Position numbers and translations under genes: made by a program. A stretch of 22,596 nucleotides of DNA from DSAR01 sp034437315 (lineage in GTDB: Bacteria > Chloroflexota > Anaerolineae > B4-G1), in assembly GCA_034437315.1 (NCBI GenBank), contig DAOTUC010000147.1, forward strand, positions 1-22,596, in the 5' to 3' direction. The notes under the pieces were generated by a model that saw only the letters and a list, made by a program, of their open reading frames with translations, was not told the origin of the DNA and did no database searches. Positions 21,412 through 22,596 of this stretch are shown here, piece by piece (within the stretch, counting starts at the first letter, position 1; each line of letters begins with the position of its first letter).

Positions 21412-22596
21412 TCACCTCTCAAGACCTTTCTCAAAACGCTCTACCGGCGTTCCCAGCATCCCCACGACGCGATCCAGAATCACCTCGGACACGGCGGCCT
21501 TGCTCATCAGGGGCAGCCGCTCGATCCGTTCCCGGTCGATGAGGACGACGCGGTTGGTCTCGGCGGCGAACCCGGCGTTAAGCGCGGTGACGTCGTTGGC
21601 GACGATGAGGTCCAGGTTTTTGGCCGCCAGTTTGGCCCGCGCGTTCTCCACCAGCCGCTCACTCTCGGCGGCGAACCCGAGCACCAGGCGCGGGCGACCG
21701 CTCTCCGCCCAGCGGACGGCGACGGCGGAAAGGATGTCGGGCGTGCGCGCCAGGCGGACGACCAACCCGCCGTCCTCTTTCTTGATCTTCTGCGGGGCCA
21801 CGTTGGCCGGACGATAATCGGCCACGGCGGCCGCCATCAGCAGCGCGTCGGCTTGATCGAGCGCGGCGATGACGGCGTCGTGCATGTGTTGGGCCGTGGC
21901 GACGTCCACCCGCTCGGCGCCCACCGGCGTGGGGAGCGGGGTGGGACCGGCGATGAGGGTGACCGCCGCGCCCCGGTCGAGGGCGGCCTGGGCCAGGGTG
22001 AAGCCCTGTCGCCCCGAGGACGGGTTGCTGAGAAAGCGCACCGGGTCGAAGGGCTCGCGCGTCGGCCCGGCGGTGACGACGACGCAGCGACCGGCCAACG
22101 GCCCCTCGCGGCCCAGGATCAGCCGGACGCGGCCCACAATCTCGTCCGGTTCCACCATCCGCCCGCGGCCTTCGAGTCCGGAGGCCATCCGCCCCCGGGC
22201 CGGGCCGGCGAAATAGATGCTGCCGCCGGGGGAGACAGCGGCGGCAGTCGCCCGCCCCCGCTCCCGCAGGATTTCGACGTTGGCCTGGGTCGCCGGGTGA
22301 GCCCACATCCCCACATCCATCGCCGGAACCAGCAGCGCCGGGCAGCGGGCGGACAGGGCCAGGGTGGTCAAGAGGTTGTCGGCCAGTCCCTGGGCCATCT
22401 TCGCCATCGTGTTGGCGGTGGCGGGCGCGATGACCATCAGGTCGGCCGCCTCCGCCAGCCCTACGTGGACCACGTGAGTGGGCAGAATGGCGTCCTCGCC
22501 GCTCGTGGCCTCCAGCGCGCCCCACATCGTGGTGTAGACCGGCCGGCCGGTGAGCGATTGGAAGGTCAACGGGGTGACGAAGCGGGTCGCCGCCTC
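21412..22596 (-). CDS. coaBC: Phosphopantothenoylcysteine decarboxylase/synthetase (N-terminus outside window)
   Basis: The frame is open to the window edge, so the N-terminus, including the CoaC active-site His region, is missing; 394 codons are visible. This bifunctional enzyme joins cysteine to phosphopantothenate and decarboxylates the product in coenzyme A synthesis. The CoaC half has FVTPLTFQSLTGRPV, PATANT (flavin/substrate loop) and PAMDVGMW, where the family motif is PxMNxxMW, so Asn is Asp here. The CoaB half has VVVTAGPTREPFDPVRFLSN, NPSSGRQG, AAAVADYRP and a KIKK lysine motif, then FAAESE. The stop lies 4 nt before the S58 peptidase start. Confidence 0.95.
   Translation of the reverse strand, partial: EAATRFVTPLTFQSLTGRPVYTTMWGALEATSGEDAILPTHVVHVGLAEAADLMVIAPATANTMAKMAQGLADNLLTTLALSARCPALLVPAMDVGMWAHPATQANVEILRERGRATAAAVSPGGSIYFAGPARGRMASGLEGRGRMVEPDEIVGRVRLILGREGPLAGRCVVVTAGPTREPFDPVRFLSNPSSGRQGFTLAQAALDRGAAVTLIAGPTPLPTPVGAERVDVATAQHMHDAVIAALDQADALLMAAAVADYRPANVAPQKIKKEDGGLVVRLARTPDILSAVAVRWAESGRPRLVLGFAAESERLVENARAKLAAKNLDLIVANDVTALNAGFAAETNRVVLIDRERIERLPLMSKAAVSEVILDRVVGMLGTPVERFEKGLER

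Overview
The window is a GC-rich bacterial chromosome segment. It most likely comes from the Chloroflexota (Anaerolineae-like). That is an inference from three things: Pro/Thr-rich linkers in surface proteins, a secreted glycoside hydrolase ending in a short YLPLILR-type tail, and heptanucleotide 'GACGTAG' arrays between genes. No rRNA, tRNA, CRISPR array, transposase or phage gene was seen. Most genes are intact and are housekeeping or metabolic.

Layout, left half (+ strand unless noted). Positions 2-1846 hold the 3' part of a secreted clan-A-like glycoside hydrolase. A small regulatory island follows at 1843-2522: an XRE repressor-like gene, then a near-consensus promoter with a 16-bp palindrome in its spacer, a terminator-like hairpin in the leader, a second copy of the palindrome, and a 58-aa coiled-coil protein. 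On the minus strand, 2540-3524 encodes an ECF sigma factor overlapping a one-TM protein that is a candidate anti-sigma factor. Divergent promoters at 3622-3701 serve the sigma operon and a plus-strand operon: a membrane-anchored Ig-like protein, pth (peptidyl-tRNA hydrolase) and mfd (transcription-repair coupling factor).

Centre. A promoter overlapping the mfd stop codon starts a compact set at 8739-12810: two small membrane proteins, an SCP2-like lipid-binding protein, an iron-dependent alcohol dehydrogenase and a tungsten-type aldehyde:ferredoxin oxidoreductase. Three of the gaps in this set carry short arrays with a 7-nt period just before the next start codon. Positions 12811-13176 hold no gene but contain a 65-bp hairpin and a nested inverted repeat of about 210 bp. 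A ComEA-like DNA-binding protein and a zinc-ribbon/Yip1-like membrane protein follow.

Right half (all minus strand). One operon, with a promoter at 19135-19163, encodes a pentapeptide-repeat protein, PriA helicase and an orphan amino-acid-type solute-binding lipoprotein. A second run with overlapping or 4-nt junctions encodes CoaBC (5' end beyond the window), a DmpA/P1-type (S58) peptidase and a TPR lipoprotein. The 300-bp gap between the two runs (19088-19387) is rich in competing inverted repeats.

The most interesting parts are the palindrome/attenuator region at 2194-2306, the heptad arrays in the alcohol/aldehyde oxidation cluster, the two related hairpins at 12850 and 14979, and the candidate sigma/anti-sigma pair.
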